The notes beneath the pieces were generated by a model. That model saw only the letters and a list, made by a program, of their open reading frames with translations, was not told the DNA's origin and did no database searches. Both the position numbers and the translations under genes were made by a program. Source: Saprospiraceae bacterium (GTDB lineage Bacteria > Bacteroidota > Bacteroidia > Chitinophagales > Saprospiraceae). From it: a DNA stretch of 64,000 nt. The stretch lies in contig JABWBR010000028.1 of the NCBI GenBank assembly GCA_013360405.1, forward strand, positions 1-64,000. Direction: 5' to 3'. Every line of letters starts with the position of its first letter. Within the stretch, counting starts at the first letter, position 1. Of this stretch, positions 1 through 8,479 are shown in pieces.

Positions 1-737
1 GGCTTCCAGATCGGAGTAGGTACACAGTCCAATGCTGAAATTGTCCAGGAGTAGGTAGTAAGAATTGGCAGCTTCATCATAAGAAATCGGAAAAACTACC
101 AATTGGTCAGCCGTGCTGTTGTCGGGTACTTGAAAAGTAATATCTACCAGCGTCCAGCCGCCATAACTTTCGAAAGATGCTGAATAAACAAGGTCGCCGG
201 AGGGAAGCGATAAACACAAACCCAGGTCGCTGGTGGTCGGTGCATTTGTTAAACCGGAAGTGAAATAGACATTTAGCTCCAGTGGACTATCATACGGATA
301 GGGTGAAACGGTAGAGGCGTAAAATTGCAGGCGATAGCTTAATCCCGGTATCAGATCCAATTCTTGTACAATAGCTTCGTGGAAGCATTCATGTGTTGCC
401 GGGTAGTTATAAGCGGCGCAAAGCGCAAAATAATCACCTTGTTGTGGTGTGACCGTAGAAGAGCCCGCAACGCTAAACTCCTCAAAAATAGTCGGGGATT
501 GACTCCCGGCAAACCAATCATCTACACAGCCGTAGGCGAAGGCGTCAAGGGGGGCGGTACAGGGATAATCGCCCGATTCAAAGCTGCCGTTGACGATGGC
601 AGGCGCAGGTGGCAGGCACTGTGCAAGCAGGGTTTCAGGTCTCAAAGCGATAAGATTAAGTAGTATAACAATTAGAATACAATAGGGGGGGGGGTAACTA
701 AACCCCGGGTGGAAAGCATACAATCAAGGTTTTTCAT
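1..737 (-). CDS. Secreted protein, partial at window edge, start region out of frame
   Basis: The minus strand is open from the window edge to about position 717 and reads as an exported protein: a hydrophobic stretch (YCILIVILLNLIAL), a likely signal-peptidase site after TLLA, then a beta-rich domain starting PAPAIVNGSFESGDYPC, typical of jelly-roll modules in Bacteroidota secreted proteins. The natural start, ATG at 735-737 (MKNLDCMLSTRG), is in a different frame. The two frames meet at a run of ten G (685-694; ten C on the coding strand). Eleven C would join them into one signal peptide. With ten, the ATG frame stops 21 codons later, after ending PPPIVF. The cause may be a sequencing error or a slippery tract that switches the gene on and off. 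A TTG start in the main frame near 717 is possible but unlikely. The 3' end is outside the window. The domain function is not identified. Confidence 0.7.
685..694. repeat. Homopolymer of ten G within a signal-peptide coding region
   Basis: Ten consecutive G on the plus strand separate the ATG-containing frame from the long open frame of the secreted protein on the minus strand. A one-base change in tract length restores or breaks the gene. It is the longest G run noticed in the window. Confidence 0.9.
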
Positions 738-932
738 GGCAATACAATTTTAGGCTGCCTCCTGTCAAGGAAGACAACTTGATGAAAAGGGTTGAAATAA
801 TATAGCGCGCTGAGTAGTTAACTACGGTCTTTCCGGAACGACTATCGCAAGGTAATATATTTACAAGACAAATGCAAGCCGTAATATTGTTAAAGTCAGG
901 AGTTTATTCTTCGCGCCTTCATCCTCTACATC

Positions 933-2135
933 TCAGATAAAATACCGGCTTCGACTCACCTTCTCCTTCACCACGGGCTTCAGGCGTTCTGCGGCGGTGA
1001 GCAGCATGGCCTCGTCGGTAGGGAAGGGTAGGGGGCGGTTGCCGATGCGCTGGGCGGTTTCTTTGCTTAATGCGCGTTTGTCGCCGGTAAAGGTAGAGGC
1101 ATAGTTTTCAAACAGCGCATCGGCGGCGATGGGCTGGCTATCGAGTAATTCGCGGGTATGGGTGTCGAAAAAGTCGATTTTTCCGGCCACGGTAGCGGAT
1201 TTGAATTGATACGCTTCGATAACGCGGGCGCGGATGAGCACTTTTTTGGGTACTTTGATGTCGTTGCCCAGACTGTCTTTCATCACGTTACCCCGACTGT
1301 CGAGCACGTATTCGAAGCCTTCTTCGATCTCTTTGGTTTCCTCAAATTCGCGTTCTTTGACCAGCGCGGGTTGCATTTGTATTCTCGTAATGCGCATCAC
1401 CACGCGGTAGTCGATAGGCGCCTGGTTGGTATTGCGGTTGTAAAAGACGGTCCACTCGGTGTTGAGGTCTTTGACGCCCATGCTGGTCACGATCTCTTCA
1501 AATTCGTTGGGTAATACGACCGGCGCTTCGTTTTCTATAGTGAGTAATACGCGGACGGTGCCCAGGTTGCGGGCTTCCTGCATGAGTTCGCGGCGGTCTT
1601 TGTAATCCTGGAAATATTCGGTGATTTTTCCGAATTCATTGTACGCAGCGCGCGCCGACGATTTGCTTCCCCGCCGACCTTCTTCCAGAAGTTCTTTGCC
1701 GCGGTCGTAGTGGTGCGCAGCGGCATTTTCGCGGGCTTCTTTTTCCAGGTCGTTGGTGCGCACAAAGCGAAATTCAGCTTTTACGCCCCTTTCGTCTACC
1801 AACGGCAGCAGCGGACTGATCATATCCTGCCGGCGCCGGATGCGCTGGTATATGTCATTGATACGAGCCCAGTTTTCCGGGCGGTTTTCGCTCTTAAGCC
1901 GGTCGGCTTCTTTCATATCGCGATCGGTTGCCTTAGCAAAAGCTTCCTCCAGCGCCTGTACGTATTCGGTTTTTTTCTTTTTCTTGCCGGCGAGTTTGGA
2001 GACGGCTACAGAAATGGTTTCGTCGTAGTTGCCGGTTTCGAGCAGTTTTTGCGGCGAAGCACAAGCCCCAATAGTGATGATGATTACGGCTGCAAAGATT
2101 TTTGCGCTTAATCGTGGAAGGGTGATGGTATGCAT
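933..2135 (-). CDS. Predicted lipoprotein of unknown function
   Basis: 400 residues from the ATG at 2135, chosen because it gives a clean lipoprotein signal: MHTITLPRL, a hydrophobic core, then the lipobox IGAC with the Cys as lipidation site. The next 150 residues are charged and helical, with possible TPR-like helices (LLETGNYDETISVAVSKLAG, then a lysine run). The second half is more beta-like. It should sit on a membrane facing the periplasm. I do not recognise the family. A longer reading frame reaches 2174 but its extra residues run into the repeat upstream. The gene is transcribed away from sbcC, and no neighbour hints at a pathway. Confidence 0.75.
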   Translation of the reverse strand: MHTITLPRLSAKIFAAVIIITIGACASPQKLLETGNYDETISVAVSKLAGKKKKKTEYVQALEEAFAKATDRDMKEADRLKSENRPENWARINDIYQRIRRRQDMISPLLPLVDERGVKAEFRFVRTNDLEKEARENAAAHHYDRGKELLEEGRRGSKSSARAAYNEFGKITEYFQDYKDRRELMQEARNLGTVRVLLTIENEAPVVLPNEFEEIVTSMGVKDLNTEWTVFYNRNTNQAPIDYRVVMRITRIQMQPALVKEREFEETKEIEEGFEYVLDSRGNVMKDSLGNDIKVPKKVLIRARVIEAYQFKSATVAGKIDFFDTHTRELLDSQPIAADALFENYASTFTGDKRALSKETAQRIGNRPLPFPTDEAMLLTAAERLKPVVKEKVSRSRYFI

Positions 2136-2158
2136 GGTGTTTTTCGTTTTTAAATGGC

Positions 2159-2237
2159 ACTCAGCACTCGGCACTCGGCAGTCAGGTCATAGTAGCTGAC
2201 TGCCGAGTGCTGACTGCTGATAGCTGACCGCTAAATT
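2159..2237. repeat. 7-nt phased repeat forming a 15-bp hairpin
   Basis: The left arm is built of 7-nt words (ACTCAGC, ACTCGGC twice, AGTCAGG; 2159-2186). The right arm is built of 7-nt words in another phase (CTGACTG, CCGAGTG, CTGACTG, CTGATAG, CTGACCG, CTAAATT; 2196-2237). Positions 2171-2185 pair perfectly with 2196-2210 around a 10-nt loop. It lies between the divergent starts of the lipoprotein gene and sbcC, so a terminator role is unlikely here. Related words occur at 46940-47016 and 59945-60007. Confidence 0.85.
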
Positions 2238-2334
2238 ACCGCCGATTTTCACACGCCGAAACTAAGAAATCGTTAAAGCTAAACCTAAGATGGTTAAAGA
2301 TTCTTAAATTGAGGCGCCCGCACAATGCATAGGT

Positions 2335-5300
2335 ATGAAAATTACCAAAATAACTGTCAATAATCTCCATTCTTTGCGCTTGCAAGCGACGATAGACTTC
2401 TCTTCGCCGCCGCTTTCGCATGCGGGACTTATTGCTATCACCGGTGATACAGGCGCCGGTAAGACGACGCTGCTGGATGCAATCACGCTGGCGCTCTACG
2501 GCCGTATTCACCGCAATAAGGACGCCAAAGACGTGATGTCGTATGGGGCGGTGGAAAGCCTGGCAGAAGTGGAATTTGAAACGCACAAAGGCTTATTTAG
2601 AGCGAAATGGAGCATCTGGCGGGCTCATAAAAAAGACGACGGCGATATCAAGGGGCCGCGTCGCGAGTTATCCCAGTGGAATTCCCAGCGCGATGCTTTT
2701 GAGATTATTGCCGAAAAGGCGAAAGAAGTGGACGAACAGGTGGAGGCCGTCAGCGGACTCGATTACGACCGGTTCTGTCGCTCGGTGCTGCTTTCACAGG
2801 GCGATTTTGCGGCTTTTTTGAAGTCGGGAGAAAAAGAGCGAAGCGAATTACTCGAACGCATTACCGGCGTAGAGATATACAGCCGCCTGTCGATGGCCGC
2901 CTTTGAACGCAATAAGCTGGAACAACAACGCCTCGAAGATTTGCGCCAATCACTTGAACTGACCCAGGCGCCCGGTGATGAAGAGATGGCCGCCTGGGAT
3001 CAGGCACTCACCCGCTACCAGTCGGAAGGCGAAGCGATCTCCGTGCAACGCGATCAACTCCAAAAGCAAAGCCAATGGTTGCAGCGCCTGAAAGAACTGG
3101 ATGAACGCCAGGTTTTACTGCAAACAGAACTGCAAGCTACCGAACTCGAAAAAACCGAAAATGAAAGGCTGAAAGTCCAATTGCAAAATGCCCGGAAAGC
3201 GGCCGCATTTCAGCCCGACCTGGCGCTGCTCGAATCTTTAAACCAGCGAATAGATCAGTTGAAAGCCGAAATTGCCGACTTCGATATCCAGGCACAAACG
3301 GCGCGGCAAAAGCTGGACGAATCGCAGCAGGAAAATGAAGCCTTGCAGGAAACGCTAAGCGCCCTGCAAGCTGATTTTCAGATTAAATATCCCCTTTGGG
3401 AAAAAGCGCTGGCGCTCGACGCCGCTATCCAGGAAAAAGACTCGGGTTTGCAAGCCCAACTTGCCCAGCAGGCCGCACAAGAAAAAACCTGGACCGAACT
3501 CGCCCAACAGTTGGAGGCCCAGTCGGCGCAGTTGAAAGATTGGGAAAATATAGCGCAAACCAGCGCCTTATGGCTGGAATCCCATGCCTCCTGGCAATCG
3601 CTGCCCCAACAACTCCCGCTTATGCAGGATAAGCGCAACGAGCTTCGACTGCTGTGGAAGGAATTGCAGGATGCCAAACAAAAAGAAGAGCATACCGAAA
3701 CCCAACTGGCCGATATCACCCGGAAACTGGACACTGCATTACTCGCCAGGCAGGAAGCCGAGGAAAAATTGCAGCAACTCCAAACGGAATTCGAGCGGCT
3801 GGCTCCCGAATACTACGCGCCCAGCCGCCAGGAACTGCTGCATCTGTTGGTGCAGGAAATAGAAGGTTTGAACGATAAACAGGGACAACTCAAGCAATGG
3901 GCCGACATCCAGTCTGTTTACCAACAGAAATTAAAAATGGTGGCCGATATGGAGGACCGCCTCAGTCATTTGCAGTTGGAGGAAGAAGATGTCAATAAAA
4001 CGCTGATGGTAGCCCTGGATGCACTCGATGACTACAACCAACGCCTTCAATATGCCGACAAGATCTACGACCAGCAGCGGCAGATCGCCAATTACGAAAA
4101 AGACAGGGAATTACTAGCGGAAGGCGAACCTTGTCCACTCTGTTTCTCTACACATCACCCTTTTCGCGCACATGCCGTAAAGCCTATGGTCGACGAGGCC
4201 CGGGCTGTGCGCGACAAAGCCCAGCAACAATACAACCAGGCATTGGCCAGGCAACAGTCACTCCTGCGCCGCCAAAACGAGTTATACAACGAAACCAAAC
4301 GCTTGCGAGGCAGTGAAGAGGGCCTGGAACGCCTTCGGCTCGACCTGCTCGATATCGAAGCGCAACTGGTTTCGGCGGAATCGGCCGTCCTGCCCGGGTT
4401 TGTGCGACCCCAATCGGCGAAAGGCATCGCTGAACTCGTTAGCAATATATCCGAATCGCTGGCCGACAAGCGCCGGCGCCGTGTGCAATTGATGGAACTC
4501 GACAAATCGATAGCAGCGCTCGAAAAATCAGCGCAACTGGCCTCACAGGCTTATGCCGAGGCCCAGGGCGCCCATATGCTGGCGCAGGAACGGGGGCAGG
4601 CCGCATCCAAATGGCAAACGGAAATCAACGCCAAATGGGAACAATCTGTGGCGCAGATCAATGCCTTACTCCAACCCTACGGTCTGACTTTTGATGTAGA
4701 ACAAGGCGCCGCTATTTTTGATACCCTGCAGGAACGAGCCACTGAGTACGCGCAACAACGCGCCAGGTTAGAAGAAGCGCAGAGAGAAAAAGCCGCCAAA
4801 GCCCAGCGCACCGAGCAGTTGAGCGAGGAGTTGACGAGGTTGCAAGAACGGCTGGATGCGCTCAACCTGTCGGTGGCAACTCAGCGGGCAGTCCTGGAGG
4901 AATCCGTGGCCGAACGCAAGGCTGTTTTGGGCGACGAAGATCCACAGACGGCCAGGGCCTCTTTGCAAACGGCCATAGCTCAGCAACAAGCCCTGTGCGA
5001 CCAGGCCAGGGAGTCCCGAACAGCGCTTGAAAAAGAACTCGAAAGTCTTCGCCGCCTTCACCAGGGCAAAACGAATGAACTACATACTGCCTCAAACAAC
5101 ATGGAGGCGCTGCAAAAAGAATTGCTGAAAAAGCTGAAAAAAGCCGATTTTGATAGCATCGAAGCCTTGCAACAAGCACTGCTGGAGCCGGATGTGCTAC
5201 AACAAATGGAAGAAAACCTTCAGGAGCACGAAAAACGCCGATTCGAATTGGAGCGCCAATGGAAAGAACTGCTCCACAATCAGGCCCAGGTACGGGCAAA

Positions 5301-5982
5301 ATCGCTCACAACTGAAACCGCAGAAACTATAGCAGAATGGCTTACCGGCGTCGAACTCCAATACCGATCGACCATGCAAGAGATTGGGGCCCTGCGCGAG
5401 AAAAAAAGCCAGGGCGAACAACGCAGGCAGGAGGCGCAATCGCTTTTAGAGCAAATAGCGGCGCAGGAGAATACATGTTTGCGCTGGTCGAAACTCAACG
5501 ACATCATCGGCCAGGCCGACGGCAAAAAATTCCGCGTTTTTGCGCAGGGATTAACGCTCCAAAAACTCACTTCGCTGGCAAATAGGCACTTACAGCAACT
5601 CAATGGGCGTTATATTATACACAAAAGCCAAACAGAAGACCTTGCACTTGAAATCATAGATACCTACCAGGCCAACAACAAACGGTCGATGAGCACCCTT
5701 TCCGGCGGTGAGAGTTTTCTGGTGAGCCTGGCCTTGGCATTGGGCCTGTCGGATCTGGCGGGCAAAAATGCCCTGATAAAATCGCTCTTCGTCGATGAGG
5801 GTTTCGGCACCCTCGATGATAACAGCCTCGATCTGGCCATCAGCACACTCGAAAACCTGCAAGCAAGCGGCAAAACCATTGGGGTAATCTCGCACGTAAA
5901 AGCCCTCAAAGAACGCGTTTCTACCCAAATACAGGTAAAAATGAAAGGCAACGGATTTAGCGAAATTGCCGTAAGTGGGTGA
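2335..5982 (+). CDS. sbcC: SbcC/Rad50-type exonuclease ATPase subunit
   Basis: 1215 residues, close to the usual SbcC size. SbcC pairs with the SbcD nuclease and opens DNA hairpins and double-strand ends. The N-terminal half-ATPase has Walker A GDTGAGKTTLLDAI near residue 36. Two long coiled coils flank a zinc hook, CPLC, near residue 599. The C-terminal half-ATPase has the ABC signature LSGGESFLVSLALALGLSDL and Walker B SLFVDEGFGTLD. The ATG at 2335 directly precedes KITKITVNNLHSL, the normal first strand. No sbcD is adjacent, so the partner must be encoded elsewhere. Its hairpin-cleaving role is notable in a region full of hairpin repeats, but that link is only inference. Confidence 0.93.
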   Translation: MKITKITVNNLHSLRLQATIDFSSPPLSHAGLIAITGDTGAGKTTLLDAITLALYGRIHRNKDAKDVMSYGAVESLAEVEFETHKGLFRAKWSIWRAHKKDDGDIKGPRRELSQWNSQRDAFEIIAEKAKEVDEQVEAVSGLDYDRFCRSVLLSQGDFAAFLKSGEKERSELLERITGVEIYSRLSMAAFERNKLEQQRLEDLRQSLELTQAPGDEEMAAWDQALTRYQSEGEAISVQRDQLQKQSQWLQRLKELDERQVLLQTELQATELEKTENERLKVQLQNARKAAAFQPDLALLESLNQRIDQLKAEIADFDIQAQTARQKLDESQQENEALQETLSALQADFQIKYPLWEKALALDAAIQEKDSGLQAQLAQQAAQEKTWTELAQQLEAQSAQLKDWENIAQTSALWLESHASWQSLPQQLPLMQDKRNELRLLWKELQDAKQKEEHTETQLADITRKLDTALLARQEAEEKLQQLQTEFERLAPEYYAPSRQELLHLLVQEIEGLNDKQGQLKQWADIQSVYQQKLKMVADMEDRLSHLQLEEEDVNKTLMVALDALDDYNQRLQYADKIYDQQRQIANYEKDRELLAEGEPCPLCFSTHHPFRAHAVKPMVDEARAVRDKAQQQYNQALARQQSLLRRQNELYNETKRLRGSEEGLERLRLDLLDIEAQLVSAESAVLPGFVRPQSAKGIAELVSNISESLADKRRRRVQLMELDKSIAALEKSAQLASQAYAEAQGAHMLAQERGQAASKWQTEINAKWEQSVAQINALLQPYGLTFDVEQGAAIFDTLQERATEYAQQRARLEEAQREKAAKAQRTEQLSEELTRLQERLDALNLSVATQRAVLEESVAERKAVLGDEDPQTARASLQTAIAQQQALCDQARESRTALEKELESLRRLHQGKTNELHTASNNMEALQKELLKKLKKADFDSIEALQQALLEPDVLQQMEENLQEHEKRRFELERQWKELLHNQAQVRAKSLTTETAETIAEWLTGVELQYRSTMQEIGALREKKSQGEQRRQEAQSLLEQIAAQENTCLRWSKLNDIIGQADGKKFRVFAQGLTLQKLTSLANRHLQQLNGRYIIHKSQTEDLALEIIDTYQANNKRSMSTLSGGESFLVSLALALGLSDLAGKNALIKSLFVDEGFGTLDDNSLDLAISTLENLQASGKTIGVISHVKALKERVSTQIQVKMKGNGFSEIAVSG

Positions 5983-6078
5983 TTTAATCGGTTGTTGAGC
6001 CCAGAATATCGAATTTTGCCGTCACCTTTGTACCTTTATGCGTTTATTTGTAAAAGTGATTCAATAGCTTAAGTGAAT

Positions 6079-6630
6079 ATGCAAAAAAGTTTGAAAACCA
6101 TTTTTGGCAGCTACCACGGACTGGATGAAAAAAGCGTGGAATTTCTCACACAGGCCCTCGAGCGCAGCAACTTGCCGGGATTTGATTATCTCGAGTTCAA
6201 ACAGTCGCTGCTGGCACTCGGCGAAATGAACATTGACGAAGCAACGGCTATCAAGTCGGCTTTCGCTACGGCCTCTACGGTGGGACTTACCAAAGACAAA
6301 CTCATCAAAACCGCCGAGCACTATAAAGGCGTGTTAAACGCAGAAAAATCTCAATTTGACGCCGCGCTTCAAAAACAAATGCAGCAAAAAGTGCAGGGCA
6401 AACTGGAGGAAGTCGACAAGCTCAGAAAACAGATAGACGATTACAGGCTGAAAATCCAACAGCTACAGGAAAAAATCACCAGTTCCCAAGCCATTATCGA
6501 TCAGGCCGATGAACATATCCGGCAGTCCAAAGAGAAAATTGAACAAACGCGAGAGAATTTTGAAAATACCTGGCAGTCTATTCAAAACCAGATCAACCAG
6601 GACGTAGATAATATCAACCGGTACCTTTAA
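6079..6630 (+). CDS. Small helical coiled-coil protein, partner of the next gene
   Basis: 183 residues from ATG 6079; a GTG two codons earlier is the alternative. The first 95 residues look like a compact helical domain (GLDEKSVEFLTQALERSN, LGEMNIDEATAIKSAF). Residues 95-183 are a continuous coiled coil rich in K, E and Q (VDKLRKQIDDYRLKIQQLQE). No signal peptide or membrane segment is present, so it should be cytoplasmic. It ends 18 nt before the membrane-anchored coiled-coil gene, and both read in the same direction, so one transcript is likely. I do not recognise the family. The shared coiled-coil character suggests that the two proteins bind each other, which is inference. Confidence 0.75.
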   Translation: MQKSLKTIFGSYHGLDEKSVEFLTQALERSNLPGFDYLEFKQSLLALGEMNIDEATAIKSAFATASTVGLTKDKLIKTAEHYKGVLNAEKSQFDAALQKQMQQKVQGKLEEVDKLRKQIDDYRLKIQQLQEKITSSQAIIDQADEHIRQSKEKIEQTRENFENTWQSIQNQINQDVDNINRYL

Positions 6631-6648
6631 TCAAAAACACTTCTTACG

Positions 6649-7683
6649 ATGGCTGATAATATGCAGTTTGTAAATCCGGAATTCAAACAAAAATCTTTCT
6701 GGAAACGCCCGGAAGGTATCACCGGCACGCTTTTTATGGCCGCTTTGGTATTCGGCGGCGGCTATTTGTTGTATACGTTTATGCCCATTTTGCTCACGCT
6801 GGCATCCAATATATTGTACCTGAGCGCTATGCTCGTTGCGCTTGGCGCCCTGTTATACGTCGTGCTCGATCCCAAGATGCGCAACCTGATATGGTATGGC
6901 TATAAAAGTGCCATGCGCTGGATTACGGGCGTGTTTGTAAATCTCGATCCTATCGGCATCCTCAAAACCTACGTGGAGGACCTGGAAAATAACCTGGGCA
7001 AGATGCGCAAGCAAATCGGCATCCTGCGCGGCCAGATGCGCAAGTTGCAGACGCTGATGGAGGATAACAACAAGGAAATCGACCAGAATATGAAACTGGC
7101 CGGCGCGGCCCGCGATAAAGGCATGGACCAGCAGATGTTGCTCTCTTCGCGCAAAGCCGCCCGACTTCAAGAAAGCAATTCAAAATACCAGGCGCTGCTC
7201 CAGAAAATGGAGCTCTTAAACCGAATCCTGGTGAAGATGCACGACAATTCCGAGATCTTGCTCGAAGATACCCGCGACCAGGTGCAGTTGAAAGAACAAG
7301 AGCGCAAGGCGATCCGCACCAGCCACAGCGCCATGCGCTCGGCTATGAGCGTAATTAGCGGCGACCCCGACAAACGCGCCATGTTTGATATGGCCATGGA
7401 AGCCGTAGCCGACGATGTGGCCAACAAAGTGGGCGAAATGGAGCGTTTTATGGAAATGTCAGCCAATTTCATGAATTCTATCGACCTCCAAAACGGCGTC
7501 TTCGAAGAGCAGGGCATGCAGATGTTGGAAAAATGGGAGAAAGAAAGCACGCTTATGTTGCTGAATGATACGAAAAAATCGTCTTCGTCCAGCGATATAT
7601 TAGACCTGAACAGCTTGCCGGTTTCTCGCGCGGAACAACAAAAACAAGGCGGGAATTCTCAATACGATAATTTCTTTAGCTAA
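6649..7683 (+). CDS. Membrane-anchored coiled-coil protein, PspA/ESCRT-III-like
   Basis: 344 residues. Two hydrophobic segments lie at about residues 24-70 (GTLFMAALVFGGGYLLYTFM and the following LTLASNILYLSAML). From about residue 95 the protein is helical, in the order seen in PspA/Vipp1: a short lead-in with LDPIGILKTYVEDLENNLGK (compare the family's EDP...L...I.ME..L), a long hairpin-like coiled coil (residues 110-220), then a helical block with ADDVANKVGEMERFMEM. The tail is disordered and Ser-rich. PspA and Vipp1 bind and remodel membranes but normally lack transmembrane helices, so the anchor is unusual. Assignment rests on pattern resemblance only. A plain coiled-coil protein of a local family is the alternative. 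A bidirectional terminator follows. Confidence 0.6.
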   Translation: MADNMQFVNPEFKQKSFWKRPEGITGTLFMAALVFGGGYLLYTFMPILLTLASNILYLSAMLVALGALLYVVLDPKMRNLIWYGYKSAMRWITGVFVNLDPIGILKTYVEDLENNLGKMRKQIGILRGQMRKLQTLMEDNNKEIDQNMKLAGAARDKGMDQQMLLSSRKAARLQESNSKYQALLQKMELLNRILVKMHDNSEILLEDTRDQVQLKEQERKAIRTSHSAMRSAMSVISGDPDKRAMFDMAMEAVADDVANKVGEMERFMEMSANFMNSIDLQNGVFEEQGMQMLEKWEKESTLMLLNDTKKSSSSSDILDLNSLPVSRAEQQKQGGNSQYDNFFS

Positions 7684-7729
7684 AATAAGCTTCAAAGGTA
7701 AGTGCTCAGTAAAGTTTAGTGCATTCGCA

Positions 7730-7783
7730 GTTTAGCGATTGGGTTTAGCTGTATATTTAGAAAACTAAACCCAACCGCTAAAC
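7730..7783. terminator. Bidirectional hairpin between convergent genes
   Basis: Positions 7730-7748 pair with 7765-7783 (19-bp stem, one A-C mismatch, 16-nt loop). The word GTTTAGC recurs at 13-nt spacing in the left arm, and its complement in the right. It sits between the stops of the PspA-like gene (7683) and the response regulator (7797) and probably ends transcription from both sides. TAG and TAA occur repeatedly on both strands. Confidence 0.7.
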
Positions 7784-7796
7784 CCTACTAAACAGT

Positions 7797-8453
7797 CTAT
7801 TTCACCCCTTCCTGTTCTACTATCCCCTGATTGACAGCATACAATACCAGCTCGGAAGAGGTATTTAGCTGTAGTTTTTTCATGATATTTTTGCGATGAG
7901 TATACACCGTATGCGTGCTGAGGTTGAGCGTGCCGGCAATTTCTTTAGCAATCAATCCTTTCGCTACCAACCTCACAATCTCCACCTCGCGGGGCGATAG
8001 CGGCATCGGCGCACAACTGTCGTCGTTTTTGGAAAAAGAACGCTCCAGTATAAAGTCCAATACTTTCGAACAAAAGAATTTATCGCCTTTCGCCGCCGCT
8101 TTTACAGCGTCCACAATTTCCTGCTCGCCGCAGGTTTTTGTCAAAAAACTGTTGGCGCCGTATTCTAATACCTGGTAAATAGAGCTTTTGCTATTGTCGG
8201 AACTAATTATCAGGAGGTGGGCCTGCGGGGCCAGCGTTTTAATCAGTTGAACGGTAGAGGGCTTGAAATAAGGAGGCTGGTGGTAGTCGAGCGTGACTAC
8301 ATCCGGGCGGTGTTTTTCCAGCAACGCGATGAGTTCTTCTTCATTAGCAGCTTCAGCTACAATATCGAATTGCGATTGCCCCGACAGCAGGCGCCAAAGT
8401 CCTTGTCTGACCAGGTATTGCGAGTCTGCTATGAGTACGGCAATTTTATTCAC
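7797..8453 (-). CDS. NarL/FixJ-type response regulator (orphan)
   Basis: 218 residues. The receiver domain (about 4-120) has the acidic pocket residue D10 and the phosphorylation site D56 (VVTLDYHQP), with the conserved Lys in FLTKTCGE. A LuxR-type helix-turn-helix occupies about 150-210 (LSPREVEIVRLVAKGLIAKEIA, then VYTHRKNIMKKL). It is a cytoplasmic DNA-binding regulator. No histidine kinase lies nearby. The gene starts 26 nt after the DUF4230 gene stop on the same strand, so the two are probably co-transcribed. The signal and targets are unknown. Confidence 0.92.
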   Translation of the reverse strand: MNKIAVLIADSQYLVRQGLWRLLSGQSQFDIVAEAANEEELIALLEKHRPDVVTLDYHQPPYFKPSTVQLIKTLAPQAHLLIISSDNSKSSIYQVLEYGANSFLTKTCGEQEIVDAVKAAAKGDKFFCSKVLDFILERSFSKNDDSCAPMPLSPREVEIVRLVAKGLIAKEIAGTLNLSTHTVYTHRKNIMKKLQLNTSSELVLYAVNQGIVEQEGVK

Positions 8454-8479
8454 GCGGCTGTTGCATTTTTATTGGGTGT

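Noticed and set aside
364-663. A 99-residue plus-strand open frame
   Set aside because: It runs antisense to the secreted-protein reading frame, which has a coherent signal peptide and domain composition.
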